Shown here: positions 36,954 through 44,357 of the stretch, one piece after another
How the letters are laid out: every line of letters starts with the position of its first letter
Position numbering within the stretch: the stretch's first letter is position 1
Origin: Fibrobacterales bacterium
GTDB lineage: Bacteria > Fibrobacterota > Fibrobacteria > Fibrobacterales > CADBQJ01
DNA length: 44,357 nt
Reading direction: 5' to 3'
Assembly (NCBI GenBank): GCA_017650365.1
Contig: JAGCEZ010000076.1
Coordinates: 1 to 44,357, forward strand
Notes under the pieces: model-generated
What the model saw: the letters and a program-made list of their open reading frames with translations, nothing else
Told to the model about the DNA's origin: nothing
The model's database searches: none
Made by a program: the position numbers and the translations under genes

Positions 36954-39395
36954 CTAGGGATGGCGGTACGGCAGGCGCAGCACCATCGAGGAGCGGTTGC
37001 CGGGGGTCTCCTTCACGTCGGCGCGCGTGCCGTCGGGGGTCAGTTCGCACCAGGCGTTGTGCTTCTGGAGGATGTCCACCTGGACGATGTAGACGCCCGT
37101 CGCGAGCATGCGGCCCGTTTCGGAGAAGGGGTAGATGTTGATGGTCGAGAGGACGTTGGGCGACTTCACGCCGATCTTGGTGTCGGCGCCGGTCTCCCGG
37201 GCCGCGTTCTCGTCGCACATGCCGGCCGCGAGCGGAGTGGGGTTGGTGAGACCCTGGATCTGGTGGATCTGCTCTTCCGTCACTTCCTGGCTGTAGCGCT
37301 GGACGAAGTTGCCCATGTGGTCGAAGACGCGCACGTTCATGCGGAACGGCCCCTTGGTCAGGAAGGCGATCGGCAGGCAGGAGTTGGACATCGCGCCGTT
37401 CTTCATCGAAGCGCGGCAGAGCGGTTCGCTGCGCGAGTCGGAACCGGCGTCGGCGGAGGTGCGGAAGCCGTTGGGGGCGGATCCGGTGGCCACGCCGTTG
37501 ATGAACGCCTGGTTCGCCTTCAGGCCGGAGCCGGGGTTCACGATGTAGAACGAGGGGTCGCCCTGGAACAGGGCCAGCACTTCGTCGGAGCTCTTGCCGG
37601 CGAAGGCGGGATCGTCGGGGTCGAGGACCGTGAAGATCAGTTCGCCGCCCTTGTTGACGTCGAGCTTCCCTTCGCTGTCGAAGGTCTGGCCGTTGGCCTT
37701 GAGCCAGTCCACGATCGCGGCGCCGTTGCCGGCGTCGCCGCCGAGGCCGCTCGTGCCGCCGCCGAAGGGGATGTTCTCGGCGGACTTGGGCTGTTCGATC
37801 GGCTTGACGTTCCCGCCGCCTTCGGCGGAGACCAGGTCGAAGCGCTTGAAGACCTTCGCGTCGGAGACCTTGCCGTTGGCGCCGTACATCCAGGCGTCCA
37901 CGCCGAGCTTCAGGCCGTCGCCGGCGGCGTCCAGCGGGTCGCCGTTGTTGGCGACGGGGTTGACGGAGATCGAGTCGGAGCTGTTGGGCCAGATCGTCCC
38001 CTCGCCCGTGGCGAAGGTGAGCTTGTACTTGTAGCCCTTGCGCTTTTCGGCGCCGACCGTCGTCTCTTCCTCGATCGCGTTGATGTTGAAGACGTGTTCC
38101 GCGCCGGCGCGCTTGATCACGAAGGCGTCGTGGAACACGCCGTTGTTGATGTTGTTCAGGACTTCCTGGTGGAGGCGGGTGTTGAGATAGACCCAGACCA
38201 CGGGATCGCTGCCGTCGGAGACGCGGGCGCTGGTCACCTGGGGGCCCAGCTTTTCGGAGACCTTCAGGTCGTTCAGCGAGACGGTCAGCTTGAGGTTCGC
38301 GCCGTTCGACTGGCGTTCGGCGTAGAAGATGTCCATGCGGTGGAGCGTGTTGGGCGCCCAGCCGTGCGAGGCGGCGTAGTCCTGGATGTTCAGGTTGGCG
38401 TTGATCGGCAGGTGCGTGCCGCCGACGTCCGCGGCGAGCTCGCCGTCGATGAAGATCCAGAGGTCGTCGTCGCCCTGGAACTCGAAGTGCTCGTCGCCCG
38501 TACCGTAGTAGGAGAACATCAGGTGGCTTTCCATCGTGTAGCCGAAGTTGCGGTAGCCCTGCTGGCCTTGCTGGGAGCAGCCCTGCGTGCGGGGCTGCGC
38601 CTGGTCGGAGCCGGTGGAGCCGTAGGAGATCGTCTGCTGGCAGCCGTAGAGCTCGCCGACCGAGACGTCGCCCACGGTGACGTTGCCGTTGCCGTACTTG
38701 TCGAGCGGCAGGAAGTCGTTGCCCAGGCCGTCGACGGTGACCGGCGTGCCGCGCGTGCCCGGCGTGGTGGAGGGGTTGTGCCAGTGGGAGTAGTCGAGCG
38801 TGTATTTGTTGGTGCCGGGGATGCGCTGGAGCTCCAGTTCGTCCTCGACGCGGTAGTTCACGCCGGGGACGTCGTAGAACCATTCGTCGAAGCGGCTGTT
38901 GTTGCAGGCGTCGCGGGCCTTGGAGGGCTTGTAGACCGGAACCTCGTTGCCTTCGAGGTCGATGAGGTCGCTTTCCCAGTACTTTTCGCCGGAAACGGTC
39001 TTGGAAAGCGTGGACTGGACCATCCCGAGCGTGGGATAGACGTCACGCGACTGGGCCGTCACCCAGTTGTAGTAGGTGCCGATCTTCGGCCCCTGGTTGT
39101 CGAGCGTGCCGTAGTTCTGCTGGAACCAGCCGTAGTAGGCGCTGGCGAGACCGGGGTTAGAGGCGAACGCCGGCTGGCCGAGACTGCCGCAGCGCGCCGG
39201 GTCGGTGGTGGCGTCGCCGTACTTGGCGTCGAAGGCCTCGAAGTCGGGGTGGCCCTGGGCCTGCCCGGCGGCCTTGCCCGGGTTGTAGCTGTTGAAGTCG
39301 CGGTAGATGACCTTCAGGTAGAGCTTTTCCTGGGCCTGGACGGCGGCGAGACCTCCGGCGAGGAGCAGTGCGATGAGGACTTTGGGCGAACGCAT
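36954..39395 (-). CDS. Secreted fibro-slime domain protein
   Basis: An 813-residue secreted protein. The signal peptide (MRSPKVLIALLLAGGLAAVQA) is cleaved near residue 22. The fibro-slime domain is centred on MFSYYGTGDEHFEFQGDD and LWIFIDGELAADVGGTH (near 292-327), the PA14-like core in which fibro-slime proteins read GDDDxWxFIDG. An upstream block (about 22-250) is rich in Tyr, Asn and Trp (YRDFNSYNPG, SHWHNPSTTPGTRG). Downstream lies a beta-rich region (about 350-800) with a few Cys and a C-terminus (YIVQVDILQKHN) without an obvious polyserine linker. The family is a hallmark of Fibrobacter, where such proteins occur among surface proteins tied to adhesion to plant fibre. Ligand and anchoring are unknown. 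Confidence 0.88.
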   Translation of the reverse strand: MRSPKVLIALLLAGGLAAVQAQEKLYLKVIYRDFNSYNPGKAAGQAQGHPDFEAFDAKYGDATTDPARCGSLGQPAFASNPGLASAYYGWFQQNYGTLDNQGPKIGTYYNWVTAQSRDVYPTLGMVQSTLSKTVSGEKYWESDLIDLEGNEVPVYKPSKARDACNNSRFDEWFYDVPGVNYRVEDELELQRIPGTNKYTLDYSHWHNPSTTPGTRGTPVTVDGLGNDFLPLDKYGNGNVTVGDVSVGELYGCQQTISYGSTGSDQAQPRTQGCSQQGQQGYRNFGYTMESHLMFSYYGTGDEHFEFQGDDDLWIFIDGELAADVGGTHLPINANLNIQDYAASHGWAPNTLHRMDIFYAERQSNGANLKLTVSLNDLKVSEKLGPQVTSARVSDGSDPVVWVYLNTRLHQEVLNNINNGVFHDAFVIKRAGAEHVFNINAIEEETTVGAEKRKGYKYKLTFATGEGTIWPNSSDSISVNPVANNGDPLDAAGDGLKLGVDAWMYGANGKVSDAKVFKRFDLVSAEGGGNVKPIEQPKSAENIPFGGGTSGLGGDAGNGAAIVDWLKANGQTFDSEGKLDVNKGGELIFTVLDPDDPAFAGKSSDEVLALFQGDPSFYIVNPGSGLKANQAFINGVATGSAPNGFRTSADAGSDSRSEPLCRASMKNGAMSNSCLPIAFLTKGPFRMNVRVFDHMGNFVQRYSQEVTEEQIHQIQGLTNPTPLAAGMCDENAARETGADTKIGVKSPNVLSTINIYPFSETGRMLATGVYIVQVDILQKHNAWCELTPDGTRADVKETPGNRSSMVLRLPYRHP

Positions 39396-39428
39396 GGCGG
39401 TACCTCCGAAGCGTTTTCTCTTCTTAAG

Positions 39429-39437
39429 CCCAATATA
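39429..39437 (-). promoter_or_regulatory. Promoter box of the fibro-slime gene
   Basis: TATATTGGG on the minus strand (39437 to 39429), 33 bases before the ATG, with a GGAGG Shine-Dalgarno in the leader. Confidence 0.55.
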
Positions 39438-39550
39438 GCTAGTTGGAGCCCCGTTTTCGGCCGATTCCGGCCGTAAGGCGCGGTTTTTGTTCCAAAGGTG
39501 TTCACAGGACGGAACGGCCGGCGCCGCGCCGCGCGAGGCCCCGTTCTTCC

Positions 39551-39559
39551 TATTTTTGG
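39551..39559 (+). promoter_or_regulatory. Promoter box of icd
   Basis: CCTATTTTTGGCC (TATTTTTGG at 39551-39559) precedes the icd ATG by 28 bases. The TTTTTG part fits TAnnTTTG. The remainder of the 192-base divergent gap (39396-39587) holds only the fibro-slime promoter and nothing else recognised. Confidence 0.55.
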
Positions 39560-39587
39560 CCGCGATTCCAACCCACGCAGGTCTCCC

Positions 39588-40859
39588 ATGCAGAAATTCG
39601 AACATTTCGCCCTCCCCGCCGACGGCCAGCTGATCTCCACGGCCTCCGACGGGACCCTCCAGGTCCCCGAAAACCCGATCATCCCCTTCATCGAAGGCGA
39701 CGGCACGGGTCCCGACATCTGGCGCGCCTCCAAGCGCGTTCTGGACGCCGCGGTCGAAAAAAGCTCGAACGGCAGGCGCAGGATCGCCTGGATGGAGATC
39801 TTCGCGGGCGAAAAGTCCTGCAAGGTCTACGGCGAGAACCAGTGGCTGCCGGAGGAGACGCTCGAAGCGGTCCGCCTCTGCAAAGTGGCCATCAAGGGCC
39901 CCCTGACCACCCCCGTCGGCGGCGGCATCCGCTCGATCAACGTCGCGTTGCGCCAGAACCTCGACCTCTTCGTCTGTCTGCGCCCCGTGCGCTGGTTCGA
40001 AGGGGTCCCCTCGCCGGTCAAGCGCCCCCAGGACGTGGACATGGTGATCTTCCGCGAGAACACCGAAGACATCTACGCCGGCGTGGAATGGCCCGCGGGC
40101 TCCCCCGAGGCCGACCGCATGGTCGAGCTGCTCCAGAAGGAGTTCCCGAAGCAGGCCTCCAAGATCCGCTTCCCGCGGAACGTCGGGATCGGCGTGAAGC
40201 CCGTCAGCAAGGAGGGCACCGAACGGCTGGTCTCCGCGGCGATCGAATACGCCATCGCCCACGGCCGCAAGAGCGTGACGCTGGTCCACAAGGGGAACAT
40301 CATGAAGTTCACCGAAGGGGCCTTCCGCGACTGGGGCTACGGCGTCGCCAAGTCGAAGTTCGGCGCCGAGCCGATCGACGGCGGCCCCTGGTGCCGGATC
40401 CCCGAAGGGAAGCCCGGCGCGGGCATCGTGGTCAAGGACTGCATCGCCGACGCCTTCCTCCAGCAGATCCTCCTGCGCCCCGCGGAATACGACGTGATCG
40501 CCACGCTCAACCTCAACGGCGACTACATCAGCGACGCGCTGGCGGCCGAAGTGGGCGGCATCGGCATCGCCCCCGGCGCGAACATCAACTCGACCACCGG
40601 ACACGCGATCTTCGAGGCCACTCACGGCACCGCGCCGAAGTACGCGAACCTCGACAAGGTCAACCCCGGCTCGCTGATCCTGAGCGGCGTGATGATGCTC
40701 CAGCACCTCGGCTGGAACGACGCGGCCGACATGATCGTCGCGGCCATCGGCAGGACCATCTCCCAGGGCACGGTCACCTACGACTTCGCGCGCCAGATGG
40801 AAGGCGCGAGGGAGGTCAAGTGCTCCGAGTTCGCGGACGCCGTGATCGCGAATCTCTAG
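39588..40859 (+). CDS. icd: NADP-dependent isocitrate dehydrogenase
   Basis: A 423-residue TCA-cycle enzyme that oxidises isocitrate to 2-oxoglutarate and CO2. It aligns well with E. coli Icd: [12 protein letters not shown], the substrate loop [13 protein letters not shown] (Ser116, equivalent to the phosphorylation-site Ser113 of E. coli), [26 protein letters not shown], and the cofactor loop [19 protein letters not shown]. The Lys-Tyr in HGTAPKYA is the signature of NADP specificity. An acidic-rich domain of homodimer type is intact. It stands alone with a promoter upstream and a strong terminator downstream. The 2-oxoglutarate could feed the aminotransferases seen in this window, but no coregulation is visible. 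Confidence 0.95.
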   Translation: MQKFEHFALPADGQLISTASDGTLQVPENPIIPFIEGDGTGPDIWRASKRVLDAAVEKSSNGRRRIAWMEIFAGEKSCKVYGENQWLPEETLEAVRLCKVAIKGPLTTPVGGGIRSINVALRQNLDLFVCLRPVRWFEGVPSPVKRPQDVDMVIFRENTEDIYAGVEWPAGSPEADRMVELLQKEFPKQASKIRFPRNVGIGVKPVSKEGTERLVSAAIEYAIAHGRKSVTLVHKGNIMKFTEGAFRDWGYGVAKSKFGAEPIDGGPWCRIPEGKPGAGIVVKDCIADAFLQQILLRPAEYDVIATLNLNGDYISDALAAEVGGIGIAPGANINSTTGHAIFEATHGTAPKYANLDKVNPGSLILSGVMMLQHLGWNDAADMIVAAIGRTISQGTVTYDFARQMEGAREVKCSEFADAVIANL

Positions 40860-40863
40860 GATT

Positions 40864-40910
40864 CCGCATATGCGGAAAGAGGCGCTCCCCGGAGCGCCTC
40901 TTCTTTTTTT
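40864..40910 (+). terminator. Rho-independent terminator of icd, with a small hairpin before it
   Basis: A perfect 12-base palindrome CCGCATATGCGG (40864-40875) is followed by a long GAGGCGCTCC / GGAGCGCCTC stem (11-12 base pairs with flanking AA/TT; 40877-40902) and seven T (40904-40910). Confidence 0.93.
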
Positions 40911-40924
40911 CGCATTGCGGAACG

Positions 40925-41128
40925 TCAGGAGGCCCGGTTCCGGCCGGCGTCGCAGAGGGTCTCGCAGGAGGCGCAGGCGCCCGAGCAGGCGCCGGCGGCG
41001 GGCTCCCCGTCATCGGCCTTCCCGTGCGAACTCTCGCGCCGGAACGGGCGCCCCGTGAGGAGCGTCTTCACGCCGATGAGCGCGAAGGCGGCCAGCAGCA
41101 GGGCGAGGGTGAAGAGGAAGAGCGCCAT
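40925..41128 (-). CDS. Small single-pass Cys-rich membrane protein
   Basis: A 67-residue protein: one N-terminal transmembrane helix (ALFLFTLALLLAAFALIGV), a basic segment (GRPFRRE), then a Cys cluster (ACSGACASCETLCD) with four Cys that could bind a metal ion or a [Fe-S]-type site. Single helix plus a C-terminal Cys cluster recalls NqrM and FeoB-associated Cys-rich proteins, but the spacing does not match either clearly, so no family is claimed. Its start is nine bases after the stop of the preceding outer-membrane protein gene (41138), on the same strand, so cotranscription is likely. Confidence 0.65.
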   Translation of the reverse strand: MALFLFTLALLLAAFALIGVKTLLTGRPFRRESSHGKADDGEPAAGACSGACASCETLCDAGRNRAS

Positions 41129-41137
41129 CGTCCGTTC

Positions 41138-44100
41138 CTAGAACTCGTAGGTCGTGCTGAAGTCGGCCGAAAGGTCGGTGACGTCGTCCTCGGGCGACCC
41201 GGTACGCTCGATCAGGTCCCACCGCGCGGCCGCGCGCATGCTCCAGCGCGGCGTGATCGCGTAGCGCGAACCCAGCGTCGCGTAGAAGTCCGTGTACTCC
41301 TCGGCGTATTTCCGCATGTGCGTCCCCGCTCCGTCGGTCACGCGGCGGTCCACGGCGCGGTAGGTCAGCCCCGTCTCCGGAATCAGCGAGAGCTTCGAGG
41401 GAATCGCGCGCCATTCGAGCGTCTCGGTCAGGGCCCACTCCCCTTCGGACCGGTCGTACTCCGCGTATTCGCGCGAGGTGATCCGGCCGGCCAGGCGGTT
41501 CGAGACGCTGTTCCGGCGCAGGCGGAACTCCAGCGGAACCGAGACGACGAAGGCGTCGTTGCGGCCGAACTCGTAGCCCATCTTGCCCCAGGTGGTGTCG
41601 CGCAGCTTCCAGTCGGACTTCTCGACGGACCAGCGGTCGAAGTCCGAGAGGTCGGAGTCCCAGCGCAGTTCGGAGCCCGCGGACAGCGCGACGGGCCCGC
41701 GCGACCAGGAGAGGCGCGCGGAGACGCTGTGCATCTCAAGCTTCTGCACGAAGCCGCGCGCCAGCGTGTCGGGCAGGTTCGCGTACCTCTTCCAGGCGGA
41801 GGCGTCGTCGAAGAGCGGATCGTCGACGACCGAGCCGAACGCGCTGGTGTCCTTGAGCAGCAGGCGCGTGGTGCGGCGCTGGCGATGCCCGAAGGCGTAG
41901 CCGAGGTCGAGGCCGAAGCCCGCGGGGAGGTTCCAGCGGTTGTCCAGGCGCATGTCGAGGGAGGTCTTCGGGCGCACGCGGTTTTCGTCCAGCAGCGCGA
42001 GGTTGGAGCGGTCGACGTCGATCCCGGCGATCGACCCCTCGCCGAAGCCGAAGAAGTTGAGCTGCCTGCTGTCGGCGGACGCGTCCTCGACGGAGAGACG
42101 TCCGTCGAACAGGACCTTCCACCAGTCCGAGACGCCCTGCGACATCTTCAGGTAGTACTCGCGGCGGTTCGAGACCAGGTCGGGAGAGCCGGGCGAGACG
42201 AACTGGCGGCCCAGGAAGCGGGCGCCGAAGTCCACGGCGCTCTTCGCGTGGCGCCAGTCCACCTCGAACTCCGCGCCGATCCGGTCGCCGGAGAGCTCGA
42301 ATCCGGAGACGTACTCGTCGGTCAGGCTGTCCTTCAGCGTCCGTGAGAGCGCGCGGACCTCCTCGACGACCTGCGTCCCGCTCTTCCCGAGGCGGGGCGG
42401 GAGGACGCGTTCGAGCTGCGCGGAGGAGATCAGGTTCCTGCGCAGCAGAAGCGCGCGCACGGTGTCGGCCTCGATGAAGACGTTGTTCTCCTCGAGCCAC
42501 CGCTCGACGGCCAGGTTCCACGAGCGCTGCGTGCTGTCCGCGAAGCCGTAGAGCATCGCCGCGCGGATTTCGAGCTCGCCGCCGGACGACGTCCAGGAGA
42601 ACTCGCCGAAGAGCCCCTTGGCGTCCACCGGGTCGTCTTCGAGCAGGCTGCGGTCGCTGATCTGGTCGCGGACGTACGGATCCTTCCGGCGGTCCCAGTT
42701 GCGCGTGAAGCCCGCCGCCAGCTCTCCCCCGCCGAAGGGCGAGAAGGTGAGGCGGGTCAGCAGGAAGAGCTCCTGCGCGACGGCCTCGCCCGGCAGGACC
42801 ACGTCGCCGAAGAGGTCGGGGTTGCGGTCGCCTTCGGAGAGCGGCTGCTTCACTTCGCCCAGCACGACCGTGGCCGAGGCCAGCGGACGCCGGCGCAGCG
42901 CGGTCAGCGGCGTGTTGACGGTGTAGCCCGCGCCGAGGAGCGGAAGGTCGTTCACGACGACCGGGTTCCCCTCTTCGTAGAAGTGGCCCAGCTTCAGGTG
43001 GTGCATGGGCGATTCCCAGACGAGGGAGATCGGCTTGAACGTCCAGTCCGCCCAGTCGTCCCAGGCGACCTCGGCCTGGACCTCGAGCATGCGCTCGGTG
43101 CCGAACCGGGTCTGCGAATAGTAGGAGGCGTAGGGCCGGTAGCCCTCCACGTGGTGGCGGTTGGGATAGCGCTCCCCGGGCGCGACGGAGTCGCCTTCGA
43201 CGACGACCGTCCGGCCGGTCCTGTTCTTCGCGGTGTTGACGTGGTGGTACTCCACGCCCAGGGTCAGGCTTCCGAAATGGTCCACGGTCGGCATCGTCAG
43301 CCCTTCGCTGGAGACCCCGCCGGAATAGCCTTCGGGCCGGACGAGCAGGCGCTCGTCGCCGACTCCCGCGGCGAGGGAGTCGAACCTGGCGCGCCCCTCG
43401 TCTCCGGAGAGGAGGGACCAGTCGCCGCGGTTCCCGCCCACTTCCGGGGGAAGGCCGAAGAGCCGTTCGTCCCCGAACAGGCCGAGCGCTCCGGCGACGC
43501 CGCCCGGGCGCTTCCGCACCTCGAACGTCGTGGCGGCGCCGACGGCGTTCCCGGAGATCTTCGCGCCGGAGAGGTTGACCCCGACCGAGTCGACGAGGAG
43601 GAGACCGGTCGCGTTGTCCTCGACCTTCGCGTCCACCAGGTCCACCATGGAGTAGCCGGACGCGGCGATCCCGATTCCGGAGCCGTGGATCCTGCCGCGT
43701 TCCGCGCCGATGCGCGACCCGTGCGTGCCGACGATCGCGGCGGCCTTCGGGGAGTCCCCGCCGATTTCGCAGTCGGTCAGGTAGGCCGACGAGCCCACCG
43801 CGAAGACCGCGGCTTCGGAGCTTTCGGAGATCTTCGCGCGGTCCAGCCAGGCCTCGGCGTCCTCGAGCGAGACGGCGCGGCGGGCGTGGCGGATCTCCGC
43901 GTGGCGCAGGTCGACGCGGCCGCCGGGGGCGACCGTCAGGCCGCGCCAGGCCCCGGGAATGGACTGCTCGACCGCGGAGACGAAGCGCACGGGGTTCTCG
44001 CGCTCGCCCTGGGCGACGAGCGCCCCGCGGACGTCGATTCCGGCGTTCTCGCCGAGCATCCGGAACTGGACGCCCGGCTCGAGGATCAGGACTTCGCCCG

Positions 44101-44329
44101 GGGGAACGACCTTCGGGCCGTCGATGAGATAATGGCCCGCGGAGAACGTGCCGGTCAGGACCGGCTGCCGGACGATGTTCAGCTCGGGCGCGGGGGCCTC
44201 CGCGGGCGCGGGCCGCGCGGCGGGCGCAGGGGGCTCCGCGGGCGCCGGCTGCGCGGCGGGAGCGGGGGTCTGGGCCCAGAGGGCGGTCGAAACCAGGGCG
44301 GCGAAAAGGGTCGAAAGAGGCTTTTTCAT
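41138..44329 (-). CDS. Outer-membrane protein: beta-helix domain plus C-terminal beta-barrel
   Basis: A 1063-residue protein. The signal peptide (about 1-19, cleavage after WAQ) is followed by a Pro/Ala/Glu-rich linker (about 20-50, PAPAxxPAPAE repeats), a periplasm- or surface-spanning segment. A parallel beta-helix domain follows (about 52-290): EVLILEPGVQFRML, GALVAQGERENPVRFV, WRGLTVAPGGRVDLRHAEI and repeated short strands. The C-terminal two-thirds has alternating aromatic strands (MLEVQAEVAWDDWADW, GELAAGFTRNWDRRKD, SMRAAARWDLIER) and ends in Phe (STTYEF), the usual OMP signature for BAM insertion. The combination suggests a surface-exposed or periplasmic helix tethered to a barrel; function is unknown. 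It ends 28 bases from the window edge, so an upstream partner may lie outside. Confidence 0.82.
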   Translation of the reverse strand: MKKPLSTLFAALVSTALWAQTPAPAAQPAPAEPPAPAARPAPAEAPAPELNIVRQPVLTGTFSAGHYLIDGPKVVPPGEVLILEPGVQFRMLGENAGIDVRGALVAQGERENPVRFVSAVEQSIPGAWRGLTVAPGGRVDLRHAEIRHARRAVSLEDAEAWLDRAKISESSEAAVFAVGSSAYLTDCEIGGDSPKAAAIVGTHGSRIGAERGRIHGSGIGIAASGYSMVDLVDAKVEDNATGLLLVDSVGVNLSGAKISGNAVGAATTFEVRKRPGGVAGALGLFGDERLFGLPPEVGGNRGDWSLLSGDEGRARFDSLAAGVGDERLLVRPEGYSGGVSSEGLTMPTVDHFGSLTLGVEYHHVNTAKNRTGRTVVVEGDSVAPGERYPNRHHVEGYRPYASYYSQTRFGTERMLEVQAEVAWDDWADWTFKPISLVWESPMHHLKLGHFYEEGNPVVVNDLPLLGAGYTVNTPLTALRRRPLASATVVLGEVKQPLSEGDRNPDLFGDVVLPGEAVAQELFLLTRLTFSPFGGGELAAGFTRNWDRRKDPYVRDQISDRSLLEDDPVDAKGLFGEFSWTSSGGELEIRAAMLYGFADSTQRSWNLAVERWLEENNVFIEADTVRALLLRRNLISSAQLERVLPPRLGKSGTQVVEEVRALSRTLKDSLTDEYVSGFELSGDRIGAEFEVDWRHAKSAVDFGARFLGRQFVSPGSPDLVSNRREYYLKMSQGVSDWWKVLFDGRLSVEDASADSRQLNFFGFGEGSIAGIDVDRSNLALLDENRVRPKTSLDMRLDNRWNLPAGFGLDLGYAFGHRQRRTTRLLLKDTSAFGSVVDDPLFDDASAWKRYANLPDTLARGFVQKLEMHSVSARLSWSRGPVALSAGSELRWDSDLSDFDRWSVEKSDWKLRDTTWGKMGYEFGRNDAFVVSVPLEFRLRRNSVSNRLAGRITSREYAEYDRSEGEWALTETLEWRAIPSKLSLIPETGLTYRAVDRRVTDGAGTHMRKYAEEYTDFYATLGSRYAITPRWSMRAAARWDLIERTGSPEDDVTDLSADFSTTYEF

Positions 44330-44330
44330 C

Positions 44331-44342
44331 GTCGGCGCCGAC
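44331..44342. other. 12-base palindrome right before the beta-helix/barrel start codon
   Basis: GTCGGCGCCGAC is a perfect palindrome one base upstream of the ATG (44329, minus strand). A leader hairpin or operator here could affect ribosome access. No promoter box is visible before the window ends. Confidence 0.35.
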
Positions 44343-44357
44343 TTCCCGGGAACGACC

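Noticed and set aside
1-44357. tRNA or rRNA genes, CRISPR arrays, insertion sequences or prophage
   Set aside because: No tRNA T-loop/CCA patterns, regularly spaced repeats, transposase motifs or terminal inverted repeats were found; gaps are short and explained by promoters and terminators.

Overview
The window is a gene-dense, high-GC (about two-thirds G+C by eye) chromosome segment from a Gram-negative, outer-membrane-bearing bacterium, most likely a member of the Fibrobacterota. The clues are a secreted protein with a fibro-slime domain, a GH18 chitinase with polyserine linkers, C-terminal domains resembling type IX secretion (T9SS) sorting signals on two secreted proteins, many lipoproteins, an LpxL-like acyltransferase and a large outer-membrane beta-barrel. 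The G+C is well above the roughly 48% of cultivated Fibrobacter succinogenes, so this is probably an uncultured relative. I find 40 protein genes, no tRNA or rRNA, no insertion sequence, prophage or CRISPR, and no gene-free stretch over 300 bases.

Layout. 1-11071: amino-sugar and secretion block, with the 3' part of a ROK sugar kinase, a NifA-type regulator whose sigma54-contact loop and Walker B Asp are lost, an LpxL-like acyltransferase, an MBL-fold hydrolase, nagA, a secreted protein with a T9SS-like tail, a flavodoxin/cystatin fusion lipoprotein, an MFS exporter and a GH18 chitinase. 11108-15973: YciO, AzlCD, a small lipoprotein coupled to UppP, an aminotransferase and a second lipoprotein. 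15981-19730: geranylgeranyl-reductase-family enzyme, a secreted pentapeptide-repeat protein and a secreted unknown. 19742-21474: ArsR-regulated SO_0444-type metal efflux. 21496-27466: small secreted protein, MltG, unknown membrane protein, polyprenyl synthase, PrmA, DnaA. 27512-32085: tightly overlapping operon of a membrane protein, squalene synthase-like enzyme, LspA, RluD and an atypical MurC-like ligase. 32134-36927: a 31-residue mS38/bS22-like ribosomal protein, an aminotransferase behind a terminator-like hairpin, Sua5 and RecD2. 36954-44329: fibro-slime protein, isocitrate dehydrogenase, a small Cys-rich membrane protein and a beta-helix/beta-barrel outer-membrane protein.

How the genes fit together. 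Chitinase, NagA and the ROK kinase could form a chitin/N-acetylglucosamine route, although the kinase substrate cannot be read from the sequence. LpxL-like, UppP, MltG, LspA, the Mur ligase and the outer-membrane proteins point to active envelope building. The polyprenyl synthase, squalene synthase-like and geranylgeranyl-reductase-like enzymes could together make an isoprenoid lipid.

Two features stand out. First, a recurrent promoter element (about CTA-N3-TT-N-GG, resembling the Bacteroidota TAnnTTTG box) lies before most transcription units, and in seven cases (3383, 11108, 12771 minus, 22057, 25235, 27466 minus, 27512) it sits only 6-7 bases before the start codon with no Shine-Dalgarno sequence, which predicts leaderless mRNAs, including dnaA. 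Second, the lipoprotein at 7259-8116 joins a flavodoxin domain to what looks like a complete stefin-type cystatin domain with its inhibitory loops preserved.
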